Shown here piece after piece: positions 22,781 to 36,000 of a DNA stretch of 64,000 bases. Made by a program: the position numbers and the translations under genes. Source of the stretch: Cryptomeria japonica (taxonomy: Eukaryota; Streptophyta; Pinopsida; Cupressales; Cupressaceae); the NCBI RefSeq assembly GCF_030272615.1, contig NC_081413.1, positions 329,432,802 through 329,496,801 on the forward strand, in the 5' to 3' direction. Within the stretch, counting starts at the first letter, position 1, and each line of letters opens with the position of its first letter. A model generated the notes under the pieces. The model was not told the DNA's origin. It ran no database searches and saw only the letters and a list, made by a program, of their open reading frames with translations.

Positions 22781-25700
22781 GTGGATGCAAGAATATATGG
22801 TTAATAAAGGTGTGGACACTTGATTTTTTTATTTTTTTCTCAGAAAATAACCCTAATCTCAGCTCCAAATATGTAAATTCAATAAAATGTTAATGAGGAA
22901 TCTTCCCTTCGCCTCCTTGTATGATTGAGATTTAATATTGTAAACAACACACAAAATAAATTCTTGAGATATTGACTTTCCATTCAAGCAGAAAATTTAC
23001 CAGATGAGTGTAGCTGAAAAGATCCTCAGAAGTTATAATTTTAAAATACCCATTACCTGGGCTTTAGAAGATTGACATAAAAAAGTTGTTTTACATGGTC
23101 AAATTACAAATTGTAAACTGGAAGTACTTGGCAGGTTCTACCTTTATAGCGTTCTTTGTGTTTCCAAAGGCATGGACAGTTAACCTGTTAGATAATTTCA
23201 ATTTGCAATTTTGTGATCTATAAATTCTCTGCAAGAAAACAAGCTTGTTGAAATTAAAGACAACATTTCAACCCATGCTTCAACTAATTGAATTTTTTGA
23301 AATGGCAGCGGTCTTAGGGTGTGTTAGAGCAGTGGAAATGTGCAAGAATTTGTATATTACTTGCATAACCATGGACAACATAAAGAGAAGGAAATAAACC
23401 AATATCGCAGAATTTATCCTAGAAACCTCAAGGTGGTAAAAACCAGCTAGACATGACAATCGCATATCTTAGTTTTCTTCTTTGATCAAGGAGGTCAATG
23501 CAAAGAGTCTAAGAGCCTAAACACAAAATCTTTGTTTTCTTCTATCTATTATGCTGCTATGGAAAGATTTACAAGAGGCCTAGAGTAGTTCCAACTAAGA
23601 ACAGCTCGTTAATCTGACATACATCACCAAATGACTCCTCTATACTTGTTCTCTCTTGCTCATTCATTCATTGCTCAATTAAGACTTAAATCATATTTAA
23701 AATGTTAGAAAGCATAGTTTAAAAACTTTGCAATTACTCACCAACTCACAAGAATTTGCAAGTGAAAGGCCTTAGGGGAGTTCCAATCTAGCTTATATAT
23801 CTTAAGATTAATCTATATAAAGTATGCCGAGAGATATCTTCTTTGAGCCATCTATTTTTTTGTTGTTATTTAATTTCAGTGGAATAAAAAAAATAGATGC
23901 CTCATTATTGGTGAATATTCACCAAGTTTTCCCAATATTTTTTCTGAGTACTCTCCAAATATTCTTCACCTAGCAATAAAACATTTGTTTCAGTTTTTTC
24001 TTTACTTCTACGAAAAAAAAAAATTCCATTTTGGATTTGAAAATATTTCAAAAAGTTTCCTAGCTGTACAAGAATTAAATTCAATTTGTTATGCTTTTTA
24101 ACACTATTTGATAGTTATTCAAGTTTATCGTGTGAATTCATGTATTTTCCTAATATGCTGATTTTTCGAGTTCCAAGTCTTAGTCAAATTTTTGGCCAGC
24201 CAATTTTTTTCTAACTCTCTAGTTTTAAACTATTGCTGGAATCATCCTATCACATACCAAAGGACTCCCAAGAGTCTCAAGACTACAAGAGAGGTATTCA
24301 ACTTGTGCAACCTATAATGACAAAACAACTGCTTTAAGCCTTCAATAATAACCAACGGAACAAAAAACATCATTTTACATAGGTTTTGGAAATGAAACTG
24401 TTGCTTCACTAAGCAGACTAACAGTTTCTAAATTACTACATGACATTGTGATAATTATCAAACTGCCCCTTTACTGTTCAAAGTCTTGCAACTTGTGGAG
24501 GCCATAACTTTTTATATTGTCTTGAAATCAAAATTTGTTTGGCTTGAAGTGCATAAATTTTCAAGGGGAATTCATTCAAGTAATAAAAAATGGGCTTTCA
24601 ATAAAACAGAATGTATTTTTCACCTACTATTTGACTTCCTGAACACTGCACCCCAGAACAATAATCCACATTTTTTGTAATTTTCCAAACTCAGAACAAC
24701 CTTGGGAATAGGTCAGCTCCTGTATTTTGGCATTCTACTGCTACTATTAACTTGCTGTAGAAAGGGGTAGAAATTTATTCTAGAACTAGGGATAATGAGT
24801 GATGTGCCAAGATAGACAATCAGTAATCCTCTCAATAGAATTGTAAATGGTGAACTTTGCATACCTACACCAATTCCCATTTAGTTTTTGACTTATTTGA
24901 TGGAATGTCTTAATATTGCATATGGACGAATTGCACACTCTTGTACAAATTTGGCTCATTGCCCAATCCTTCACCTATCCCCATTTACACACTTCCACCC
25001 ATTTGACCTTACACATATTCCCATAAATTCTTGCCATTATCAATCATTTATTGCTCCTATCATTGCACCTATTCCCATACGCTCATTTCCCACCTTGAGA
25101 TTAACACCTCCTTGTAGTAGGTCAATCTTGCAGCATGCAAGTTTGCTGTAACACCATGCAGAATTGACCCCTGAAGTTCGAAAATTCAAATGTTTCCAAC
25201 TCCCACCTATTTCACTAGCTGTTGTGAACCGACTTGGTACATGTGCATGCAATTTACGGCTATGTCTTGGTATTTAAAGGCATTCAATGTGCAATTAATT
25301 AATGAGTTGGAATTTGAAAATCCTATGCATTGAAAAGGAGAATCATTAGAGGAACAACCTGTTTCAGAGCACTAAAAGGAAACTTATATTCTTGAATTCA
25401 TCTAGGACTAATGCATGCCTGAGATTGTTTGCTTCAATCTTTTTCCACAATTGTAAAGCTGATCTTATCAAGGGGGTTGAGCTAGGAGAACAAGACACTT
25501 ACAACCCAGCAACCTTCCCAAGGTATTTTTCAGTGCCAACAATCATTATGCTTCGATGGATATTAGAGTTGCAAGCGACATCAGTTCCAGTAGTCTACTA
25601 TTAGCCAATTCAATCCCACAAGTTTCAGATTGTTTTCGTGTTATAGGGCACTCTACAAATAGAGGGATAAATCTTGCACAATGCAGATTTGACCCACGGA

Positions 25701-27030
25701 GAGTTTGGCAGTTTTACTAAAAGCATCTATTTTATGGTGCCGAAGCAATCAGATTTTTCATTGCATTAGTCTTATTTCTTCATCATAGGTCCCTAAGCTA
25801 AGTGCCTAATTTCCAAAAATAGCACTTCAATTTATACATTTATCATTTCCAGTTAGTAATTAATTACTCTACTTAGAGGAAACATATTTTTCTTATGTTA
25901 ATCTAGGCTAATTAAATGAGTGCATACAAATCACAACATATTTTTACATTGTTGGTGAACCCATCCATGCCTACAAACCTAGGGTTTCCACTTAAGGATA
26001 TACCTTCCCTTCTCTAAGTGTGTTCAGATCTGATATAACTCTGATTCTATCAATTCACTTTCAGATTTCCTAGTGTTTAGATTCATTTTGTTTACATATG
26101 CCAGTTATATTTTGATTAGACTTTGTGTATACACAGAAATATACACCTCTTATCATATCCTCCCAACCTTGGATACTCTACCTTTATGGCTCCTAGGTCA
26201 CTTGCCTTGGCTGATATGCATGCATATGTTTCAGATGAGAAAGAGCTGATTTCCTCACTAAAATTGGCCTACCTTTCCACAGCAGAAACAGAATGGAGGA
26301 TTTCAAAAATTCTAAGTGTTCCAGCAATCTAATTATGTCACACATGAATTTTGATTGGTGGCATGCCCTAGGTTAAGTGTTGTGTTTGTTTTAAAGTGAA
26401 ATTTGTGAAATTTTAACTTGGAATGGTTCAAAAAGATGGAAAAATTTATATTTCACAAACAGAAAATCTAAAAGAGGTTTTTGTGTGATTTAGAGTTCTG
26501 AAGAAAAGCCCCTCTTCGTATCAGCCCGGCCATCAACATCTGGGAAAATTAAAATTTAATTGAAATTCATTATTTAATAATAAAAAAAATAATAAGATTA
26601 TTTTAATTCTACAATTTTCCGGACTATTGTAAAATAGCAAGATAGTCAAAGAGTTTAATAAATTTAACTTCAATTTCAACCTAGAGATTCCAAATCATTT
26701 TTAAATTACCAAACGAGTTATTGGAAAGAAAGACTCAATGAAACTACATTAAGCTTGATTCCATGCATGAGGATATGTAGGCATGCCATTGGGCACTTCA
26801 ATCCAATTGATTCAGCTACTCAAACCTATTTAATCTCATGTGTGCAACGAACTCAAACAATATGTCAAGCTGCAAATTAAGTATCTAGCAAGCTAAGTTA
26901 TATATGAGTCTTGACTAAATTCACAGCTAGGGAATATTGGGGATTGAATTAAATCTACTTGACTTTTCGAAAAGACTACTTATCAGGACCTGGGTCACTT
27001 GTCAAATAGAATAGTGCATGGATGGCATAC
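22781..27030. other. Spacer, no gene recognised
   Basis: About 4.2 kb of AT-rich DNA. I searched the minus strand for the missing first exon of cytochrome b5 (a short exon ending in G-K before V-Y-D-V) and did not find it. Short ORFs at 24888-25151 and 25040-25252 overlap each other on opposite strands and have no recognisable domain. Two LTR-like phrases (around 25125-25250 and 25670-25720, both with TTGACCC) resemble each other weakly. Confidence 0.45.
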
Positions 27031-29947
27031 TCACTGAGTCGGTGAGTACTCGCCAAGCTAAATGAATGGTGACTTTAGTGCCATTTACTTAATAGAAAGA
27101 ATTGCTGACTTTGCTGAATTTTTGGCGAGTACTCGCCAGAAAGTTGGCAAGTCCAACTTAAAAACTTAGCCACATCAAAATAAAAGGGTGTCGAATCAAA
27201 AAATATGGCCCCAGAAAGACAAATCGAGGGATCTATTTGCCAAGCAAGCAAAAAACAAACCCTCCAACGCTGCTGCCACCTGAAACACACCATTTCCAGC
27301 ATGTTTGCATCGAGGAGAGAAGATTGAAAAGGATTTATTGGCAAATTCAGAAGGCAGATTTGAAGCACAGGTCAGTTTTTTTTGTTTTTTTTCTCAAAAC
27401 ATTTTCGCTGCGAAAGCCATATCAAGGTTTGAAAAAAATTATCATAAGCTAAAACTAAGTAGTATTTTTGCATTTAAATTCCAAAAAGTTGGATTCATCA
27501 CCATTTTCTGATGTTTTTTTCTGATTTTTTTACTATTTTACTATTTTTTGCATACACAACCTTTTTTTTAATCGTAGCCTTTTTTTGAAAAAAATGTTTA
27601 GAATCTTTAGATTATGTAAATTTTTGCTGATTTAAACTAATTTTATGCTTATTTTTAGTAATTTATGTATAATTTAGGTTTTTTTTTGTATTAAAAAATT
27701 AATATATTGTGCTTTCAATTTGTATGTGTAGGTTAAATACATCACATAATGGCGAATAGAGAAACTTCTCGATCAAGTTCAGCCTTAGGCTCTGCCCCAT
27801 CGGTGCCACCACTAATTACAGGCACTCAGCCTATTGGAGATAAAGACCCTGCCTGGAAATATGTCTATCAAGGACTAGTACCTAGGTCATTTATTTGCCT
27901 TAGATGCACAAACTTATATCACGGAGGCATAAATCGCCTGAAATACCATCTTTTAGGCATTACTCATCATTATGCCAAGCCCTATACCAACACCACCAAA
28001 GAGATAGAAAAAGAGTGATAGATTCCCTACTTGCATTGGTAGAAGAGAAAAAATTGCGAAAGGAGAGAACAATGGTAACCATAGTAGCATCCTTGGTGCT
28101 CATGGTGCTCAAGTGCAACCAAAATCAAATGAATATATGACATGTCAAGGCATAGTGAGCTCTCTTCATGGTCCGTACATCCAAAGCAAATCCACCACTT
28201 CATCTACTTCAAGTAGAGTGCTAGCGAACCTACACACACCACAATTTTTTTGTGCCTAAAAACACACCTAGAGCACAACCATCATTGGAAGCTACAAGAT
28301 GGAAAAGGGAGGTGCATGAACATGCAGATGTGGCATCTGCTGATTTTTGGTACTTCAAGAACTTTCCATTAAATTTGGCAAGTAGTCCTTATTAGGAGAA
28401 TTTGGTAACTGCATTGACAATTGCAGGAAAGGCTATAAGGTGCCTTCTCACAAAGACTTGAGTGGGAGGTTAGTTAATTTAAATTAAATGTTAATTTATA
28501 CTTATAGTAATTTATGTTGAGTTTAAGGCTAAATTTATGTTGAATTTAAACTATTTTTTTGTGTTTATAAATTAAATTTTTTTACTTTCACTTTGTACTT
28601 GTAGGTTGCTCGTGAATGCAAATGAAAGGGCCAGGCTAATAGTGGAAGAACAAAAGAAGGAATGGAAAAAATATAGCTGCACTCTTCTTTCAGATGGGTG
28701 GACGGATGGGAAAAACTACACCATTATCAATTTTTTTATAGCTTCAATGGTGAGGTTATGTTTTTGAAATTGGTGGATGCCTCCAACAAAGTCAAAAATG
28801 CAAAAACATTGTGTCTAATGTTAGAGGAAGCTGTCATAAGGTTGGGCATAGAAAATATGGTGCAAATCATAATTGATAATGCAGCAACATATGTGGCAGC
28901 TTGGAGATTGCTCTAGGACAAACATAAGACACTTTTTCGGACACCTTGTGTAGCACATTGCCTTGACCTTCTTTTGAAGGAAATGGGCAAACCTGATTGG
29001 GTGACACCGGTTCTAGATGATGCAAGGAGCACATCACAATTTATCTACAATCACCCTTGGGTTCTTAATTTGATGAGTGATCACACCCAAGGGAAAGAGT
29101 TGGTAAGATCAGGTGCCACAAGGTTTGCAACGGTTTTCCTAACATTGCAAAATAATTTCGTTGCTTTGAATCAAATGTTTGTGAGTCAATCATGGTTAGA
29201 CTCATCTTATTCAAAGAAGCCTGAAGCAGAGAGGGTTGCAAGCATAGTCTTTGACAACCTTTTTGCACACAAAGCTACAGAGATCATGAAGGTAACCTCA
29301 AAACTTTGGATTTAAATTCAAATTGAATATTTTACTTTTTTAACTAAAGTCTTTCATTATAAACTTGTAAATTTAATCTTTTTGTATTTGTAAATTGTAG
29401 GTGTCAGAGACCTTATTTAGAGTTTTCCATTTGGTAGATGGGGATCAAAACCCAATGGGGCATATTTATGAGGCCATGGATAGGACCAAAGAGTCCATTA
29501 GAAATTATTAAAAGAGGGACAACCTTAAACTTGATCCCATATGGGAGATTATTGATAGGAGGTGGAACAATCAACTCCACCAACCCATCCATGCAGCAAG
29601 ATACTTATTCAGCCCCCATTTTTTTTGTTCAAATACCTTCTCAGATCCTTATGGAAAGGTTATGGAGGGCCTCATGATATGCATTCAAAGGATGACACCC
29701 CAAGTTGAGATAAGAGACCTCATTGTCCAAGAATTAGAAAGCTACAAGTATGGAAGGGCTAGGCACTTTTCTTCAAATTTAAGGTACTCAGACACCAAAT
29801 ATAAAATTTGGAGTCTTTATTTTACATGCATCTTACAAGTTACAAATTTCAAATTTAGAAATATTGATAATTTGATTATGATATTTTATTTTGTAGAGTC
29901 TTGGTGGACAAATTGGGGTGCAAATACCTTGAATCTCCAAAGATTTT
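27030..29947 (+). pseudogene. hAT transposase relic 1 (BED finger, DUF659-type core)
   Basis: A decayed cut-and-paste transposase gene with introns. A 5' non-coding exon ends near 27370 (CACAG|GTCAG), then the coding exon starts MANRETSRSSSALGS at 27749. A BED-type zinc finger follows (DPAWKYVY, ICLRCTNLYHGGINRLKYH). Later come TRWKREVHEHADV, LLSDGWTDGKNYTI (DUF659-type core, first catalytic Asp), IIDNAATYVAA (second Asp) and, after an intron ending near 29896, SWWTNWG, the start of the C-terminal dimerisation domain. Breaks: a stop and frameshift at about 28016, TGG to TAG in SPY*EN, and truncation at 29948 by an LTR-like sequence. GGCGAGTACTCGCC at 27123 may be subterminal. Confidence 0.85.
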
Positions 29948-30715
29948 TGTAATGTCCCTACTAGTTAGAGATCACTTTCTTGCAAAACGGACTGTTAGAA
30001 TGCAACAAAATATATATTACTAATCTAATTTGCAATTAAACTTCAATTACTTAATTAAAACTAATCTCCATTCTTAGGTAATAAAAAGGATACGAATGAA
30101 GTATTGGGATATGCCCTTAGGCGGTTGTAATGCCCGCCTTCTTGGAATCCATTATGGTTCCAAGCCTTACCAGGAAAATCGATAGATAATTCGATTTTCG
30201 TCTTGGATGTAGCATCTTACATCCAAGCCTACCAAGGAAGATCGTCATATATGATCACTTCCTGCCTTGGATTATACATCTTATCATCCAAGTCTAGTAG
30301 AGAGGACCGGCAAGATCCGTCTTCTCTTGAGTGAGCTTCCAACACCCAAGCCTTTAACATATATGCATACGAGTACTCAGTATATACCACCTACCAGGGA
30401 TTATCATAATCTCGAATTAGGCTAAGGGGATTTTCTCCCAATAGCCTCCATCACATAGCCAAATTATTGTTATTCATATAGCATTTTATATTTCATTATC
30501 ATTTTAATCTATAATTTATGTTTGACTCTACATATTTCTTAATTACTATTATTGCTCCTACAAACATACATATATCCTGCATACACACATATATATATTG
30601 GTACATATACATGAGACAATATAATTATAAGACTATAACTCTGTCAAAGAGATTCGTGATCTATCACATATGACAGATCTATTATAAACATATGCGTGTG
30701 TGTGTGGCACACGCG
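29948..30715 (+). mobile_element. LTR-like fragment beginning TGTAATGTCCC
   Basis: Starts TGTAATGTCCCTACTAG exactly where hAT relic 1 breaks off. This is the same kind of end as the LTRs at 18291, 31089, 37500 and 58273. No matching CATTACA end or target duplication was found before hAT relic 2 begins, so the right boundary is uncertain. It contains the tandem hairpin modules at 30141-30350 and a short (GT)n tract near 30695. Confidence 0.45.
30141..30350 (+). repeat. Four tandem hairpin modules, about 61 bp each
   Basis: Modules start at 30141, 30202, 30266 and 30326. Each opens with a stem CTTGGAT...ATCCAAG (CTTGGAA...TTCCAAG, CTTGGATGTA...TACATCCAAG, CTTGGAT...ATCCAAG, and a weak CTTGAGTG...CACCCAAG). 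In the first three this is followed by a second hairpin whose stem sequence differs between modules but still pairs: AAAATCGA/TCGATTTT, GGAAG-ATC/GATCA-CTTCC, AGAGGAC-CGG/CCG-TCTTCT. Another small hairpin, GGCGG...CCGCC, precedes at about 30119-30138. Confidence 0.85.
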
Positions 30716-31088
30716 TTGTTGGTGCCCAAAAAAGGTTTGCATTATGAAGTAGGGTTTGAAGAAGAGGAGAAGATGAGCATACAAGATTAAAATGGAGCCA
30801 AGTAAGTGATTTTTATTCTCTTCTTTTTGTTTTCTTCTATTGAAAATCAAAAAATTCTTCAAAAATAAGGAGAAATGCTGGCAAAAAAATTTCCATTTCC
30901 CTTCATAACCTATTTCCTAGTATTTTTAGCTTGTTTTTGAATTCTATTCTTTTCAAATGATTATCATTTTTTTGCTGATTTTTCACAAAACCCTACTGAT
31001 TTTTTTATTTTTTCATGTTAAAATAGCAATGTCAACTTCAAAGGCAAGGCCATCTAGAAAAAACCCAACATGGAAGTATGTGATACCG

Positions 31089-32652
31089 TGTAATGTCCCC
31101 ACTTTGAAATAGAATTTAATAATAAATGATAATAATAAAATTAAAACATTAAAAATTAAATTAAAATATAAAATAACATAATTAAATATGATTAATTAAA
31201 AAATTAATTAAGTTAATGAAAAGACAAAAGACATGAAAGGAAAAGTTGTGACTCCCTCAACAATGAGATATAAAAGGGAGAAGAGAACCTCATTTGAGAG
31301 GGGGGATAATTTGGAAATGAGAAGTGCAGATCTGATTTAAATAATAAGTGCACATCTGATTATGAAAGGCTGTGTCCCTTTCAGGGTAGAATTAATGAAG
31401 AGTTGCACTCTTTCAAATGGTGCTAAGGGTGAAAGGGTATGTCTCTTGCCAAAGGGCATACATGATGAAGAGGTGTGACCTCTCCCTCAAATTGAGAGAT
31501 ATAAAGGTAAGGAATCAAAAGCATCTAGTGACATCACCATTGATCAGATCAGATCAGAATTGTTATCAAGTTACAGGCAGTAACATTTGTGTTATTGGTG
31601 GTATGCATGGGGATAGTGCTAACAGTGATAGCCACGTTGGAAGCAAAAACCATGGAAGGAATAGAGCGTACCTAGCATATCCAGGATACACCACCGGCAA
31701 GTGAACGGTAAGTGGTTTGCCCTAAACCGTAGGAAATACTTCATGAATAATGTCGTGGAATTCGAATCATACCGCAAGATAAATTAAAGCAGAATAGCCG
31801 GTAAATAACAGAGATACATTCTAAATTAATATATCAGAGATGCATTTAGAATCAATGTTGCAGAGATACATTCAGAATTAGCATAATAGAGATGCACTCA
31901 GAATTGTAACGACACTCTAGAGACAGAGATACACTCAGGATTATAATATAATAGTGATATATTAGTGATGTTAAATAACAATTACCATAAGATTGTAGAG
32001 ATACACTTAGAATTAAAATAGAGGGAATAGAGATTGCTTCAGAGGCAATTTACAGAGCTAGGGATCATTGAGGCATTTCAGAGCAGAATTATATTTAAGT
32101 CCCTGATAATGTTTACGATGATTGCTCCCTTTAAAGGAGCCATAGAGACCAGAGGGCAAAATTGAATGCCAAGATTCCAAGAGGAATCCAGAGAGAGATT
32201 CATAGGGAATCTCTTAGAGACAATATATATATATATATATATATATTGTAGAGGTTAACCATATGCATATGTTAGAGATAGAGAAGCTTGAGCAGGGGTG
32301 GGATCTCTGCCAAGCTTTGAGAAAATTAATGATTTCACTCATTAATAGAGATCCCAAATAGAGACCTTAGGAGGACGACATCCTGGGTTGCTCCTAACTG
32401 AGAAATATTTCTCAATAGAGGGTTGGGTCAATCCAGGTAAGGTCCAACTGAGTATTGTATCCTTTTTTATAGATAACAAAAAATTAGCTTAACATTATTT
32501 GTTAAATATGTAGAATAACGTATAGCATTCTTTCTTGTATAATTTCCCAAACAAATATATATGTTTAATTATCTTTCATATTGTTTGTATACTAACGTTT
32601 GTTTGCAGGACTTGAACGCCAAATAATCCAATCCCCAACTAGGAACATTACA
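31089..32652 (+). mobile_element. Solo LTR inside the BED exon of hAT relic 2
   Basis: 1,564 bp beginning TGTAATGTCCCCACTTTG and ending GGAACATTACA, flanked by TACCG and TACTG (one transition apart). A TATA box (GATATAAAAGGGAG) lies near 31267-31280, about 180 bp inside, fitting plus orientation. It contains a 26-bp tandem repeat (31810-31915) and a (TA)n run at about 32223-32246. Confidence 0.8.
31810..31915 (+). repeat. 26-bp tandem repeat, at least four units
   Basis: AGAGATRCATTYAGAATTA-type units start at 31810, 31836, 31862 and 31888, exactly 26 bp apart. Further diverged copies follow at about 31926 and 32000. Present only within this solo LTR. Confidence 0.9.
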
Positions 32653-32675
32653 TACTGGGAAATAAAAAGGGTGTG

Positions 32676-33005
32676 TTGGAATCACCATTGCCGTTACGCC
32701 AAAAGCTCGAGCTATCAACGAACGAGAGAGCGGCCAGAGACAAGGATCCACGGGAGGCGAAAGGAAGCACATGTCGCGAATCTCGAAGGAAGTGTTGACC
32801 AAGTCAACAGTCTCCACCTCAGCACCGACTGAGGGTTTCGCACCGATGAAATGAAGGAGGCCTCCTGGGATTCGAATCACCGTTGTCGTTACGCCAAAAG
32901 CTCAAGCTGTCAACGAACGGGAGAGCGACCAGAGACAAGGATCCATGGGAGGCGGGAGGAAGCACATGTCGCAAATCCCGAAGGAGATGCTGACCAAATC
33001 AACAG
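32676..33005. repeat. GC-rich tandem duplication, 195-bp period, within hAT relic 2
   Basis: 32676-32810 and 32871-33005 are about 88 percent alike by eye (AATCACCRTTGYCGTTACGC, CAAAAGCTC, GAGCG-CCAGAGACAAGG, GAAGCACATGTCGC). It lies between the solo LTR and the second half of the BED finger. It is richer in G+C and CpG than its surroundings and open in several frames on both strands. Origin unrecognised. The wording GTTGGAATCACC ... CCAAAAGCTC recalls sequence beside some plant copia-type LTRs, but I cannot confirm that. Confidence 0.75.
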
Positions 33006-36000
33006 TGAGGTCACTTGTACTAAATGCGGTAAATGGATGACAGGGGGAATCAATAGATTAAAATACCACATTACCAAAAATACCTGGACAAAATGTGGAC
33101 ATATGCCCTACATCAACTCCAGAGATGGTTAGAGAGATGAAGGCCCTTCTCACTGGTTTTGAGTTGAGAAAAGAAGAAAGGCAAAAAACAAAGGAAGCAC
33201 TAGTAGCAGTGATGACTAAGAATGTATCCACTTCTACACCATCGGATCCCCTTGGTGGCCCAAGTCCAAGCATCTGTCAACCACATTCATCTTTTGGTGA
33301 GAGTCTTGAGATTTCTTTTTCTACTAATAGTCAGATTCCTCCTTCATCAAGACCAAATTATTTTATTCCATGCAATGTTCCAAGAACAAAACCTTCACTT
33401 GAAGGTACTAGATGGAATAAAGAAAAACATCACAAAGCTGGGATGGGAGCAGCAAATTTTTGGCACTACAATAATTTACCTTTCAATGTAGCGAACAGCC
33501 CATATTGGGAAGGTTTGGTGAATGCATTGATAGTTGCAAGCAAGGGGTTTAAGACCCCAATAACTAAACACTTGAGTGAGCCATTGCTAGAGGAAGTCGT
33601 AAAAAATACACGGCTTATGGTTGATAAACAAAAAAAAAATTGGAGGAGAAAATGATGCAACATTTTATCAGATGGATGGACAAATGGATGGAATAAGACT
33701 CTCCTGAACTTCTTAGTGGCTTCTAATGGTGCATTAGTGTTCCTCAAGTCTATAGATGCCTCCAATGAAATAAAAAATGTTGAGACTTTGTGCAATTTAT
33801 TAGATGGGGTGATCCAGGAGGTTGGCATTGAGAATGTTGTCCAAATTATCATGGACAACACACGTGCATATGTAGCTGCAAGTAGAATGCTTATGGGGAG
33901 GCATCCTACAATTTCATGGAGTCCTTGTGCTAAACATTGCTTGGACTTGTTAGAGGGCATTGGGAAGATTGGATGGGTCAAAAGTGTGGTTGAAGATGCT
34001 AAAATATTACCAAATTTATCTACCACCATACTTGGGTCCTCTCTTTGATGAGAAAACACACAAATGGCAATGACATTGTGCAACCAGGAGTGACATGATT
34101 TGCTAGCCACTTCCTCACATTGCAAAGCATTCTTGACGCCATTCCTCATCTCACGCAAATGTTTGTGTCTGATGCTTGGTTGTAGTCTCCATTTTCCGAA
34201 AAAGCTAAAGCGAAAAAGATTTTAAGTGTTGTTTTTGATGACACATTCAACAAAAATGCAAAAAAGTTAATTAGGTAAGCAACACAAACATAAACTTTAT
34301 ACAAGATAATCTATTTTCTTCTCTTTTTTGAGGGGTTAATTTTTGTAATAATTTAAAATTTGTTTTCATTTTTTTAAGTGACAAAACCTTTGGTAAGGGT
34401 TTCTCGTATGGTGGATGGAGAGGGCATGCCAATGGGTTTCATTTATGAGGCCATGGATAGGGCCACAGAGGCCATTTCACATTACTCTGGCAGAAACAAG
34501 AGAAAATAGAAATCATTTGGCGCATCATTGATCATAGATGGACAAACCAACTCCACCAACCGATACATGCCATGGACTACTTCTTGAACCCAAAATTCTA
34601 CTTCTCTACTACATTTAAGGTCGATGAGGAGATCATGGCAGGTGTTAATGCATGTTTTGATAAGATGGCGCCTACTCATGAGTTGAGAGACAAGGTTCTT
34701 GATGAGTTAGAGATTAGATTTGCTATATCTTATTTATGAATTCGGCAATGTTGACTATCTAGAAACATCCATTTTACATACATAGTAACTAACTTTCTGC
34801 ATTTGATTTAATTTTAACTTTTATCTATTCAAGGTCTACAAGGTTGTGGAGGGCAGACTCTTTTCTTCATCTCAAGCAATTCATTGGAGACAAAAACAAC
34901 AACCAAGTAAAAAAAAAATAGTTCAATACTACAAGAAAAAATTAGAAACTTGATTGTTATATTTTTTGACTTAATTCTTATATTTGTAAATGAATTTCGC
35001 TAGATTTATGGTGGGAGAATTATAGTGTTGGCATGCCTAATCTTCAAAAGATAGCCATTTGTATTTTGTCCCAACCATGTAGTTCTTCTAGGTGTGAATG
35101 CAATTGGAGTTTATTTGAGAACATTCACACAAAGAAGAGAAATAGGTTGACCCACCAGCGCCTCAATGATCTTGTCTTTGTCCGTAACAACCTTTCCCTT
35201 CGAACTAGAAAGGTGGAGGGTGTTTCACATGAGTCCATTGACCTGGATGATATTGATCCATATGGTGAATGGATTGTCAATGAACAAAATGATGATGATG
35301 TCCTCCTTACTGAAGAAGATCTTGCAAAATTCGAAAGAGGAGCAACAGAAGAAGCAAAAGCAACAGAATTGGATGCAATGGAGGAGGGCGAAGACAATTT
35401 TCATTTTGAAGAACAATAAACAACTCATCATCATTTAAATTTCGTAGCACCTTCTAGTTTGAGGCCTCAAAAATTGAGTTACATTAGGGGAGGAAAGAGG
35501 ATGTAGATTTTATTGGTTGTTTTCTTCATTTCAACATATCATTATATGTAAACATTTATAAACTTATAAGGTTATTATACATTTGAAAGTTTGAAACTAT
35601 GCGTATGATCACGACTCATGAATGATGAAATTTCAAATATTGAGTATTTGAAGATCATATGACGTGTAATGTTTGAATTATGGCTCTTATGTTCTCTAAA
35701 TGCATTAATTTCCTTTTTTTGTAGAGCTATAGTTTTCTTCTTTGTCAAGTCCTAGCCAAGTCTTTGGCCGAGTCTCAAAGTCCAAATCCTATTTTGGGCT
35801 ATCGAGTCCACGGAAAGTCCAAGTCCTCAAACTTTGCCAGATATAATAGCAACCAACTCTAACCTTTATTGCAATTTGAATTAGTGGCAAAATACATAAT
35901 CAATATTTAAATTTGTTTGTCAATCTTTCCAAACAGTGTTGAAAATTGCTAACCTTGTATTGCAAGCAATCTGTCTAGGAAGCTACAGGCTTACAGATGG

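Larger units (their letters stand above)
30716..35836 (+). pseudogene. hAT transposase relic 2, interrupted by a solo LTR
   Basis: Start at 31027 (MSTSKARPSRKNPTWKYV, first half of a BED finger) after a 5' leader intron. The finger resumes at 33006 (TCTKCGKWMTGGINRLKYH). Then come TRWNKEKHHKAG, NFWHYNNLPFNVANSPYWE, LSDGWTNGWNK, IIMDNTRAYVAA, ending with the dimerisation domain (WWENYSVGMPNLQKIA, SSRCECNWSLFENIH, RLNDLVFVRNNL) and an acidic tail, stop at 35419. Paralogous to relic 1. Breaks: CGA to TGA at about 33653, frameshifts near 34040, and the LTR at 31089-32652. One intron present in relic 1 (28471-28604) is absent here. CAAAGTTTGAGGACTTGG (minus, ending at 35836) is a candidate right inverted terminus. 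Confidence 0.85.

Noticed and set aside
22781..27000. First exon of cytochrome b5
   Set aside because: No stretch encoding a plausible b5 N-terminus ending in G-K before V-Y-D-V with a donor site was found by eye.
31417..31704. 95-codon plus ORF
   Set aside because: Falls inside a solo LTR downstream of its TATA box, with no domain or codon signature.
33466..34158. 230-codon minus ORF
   Set aside because: Exact antisense shadow of hAT relic 2 coding sequence.
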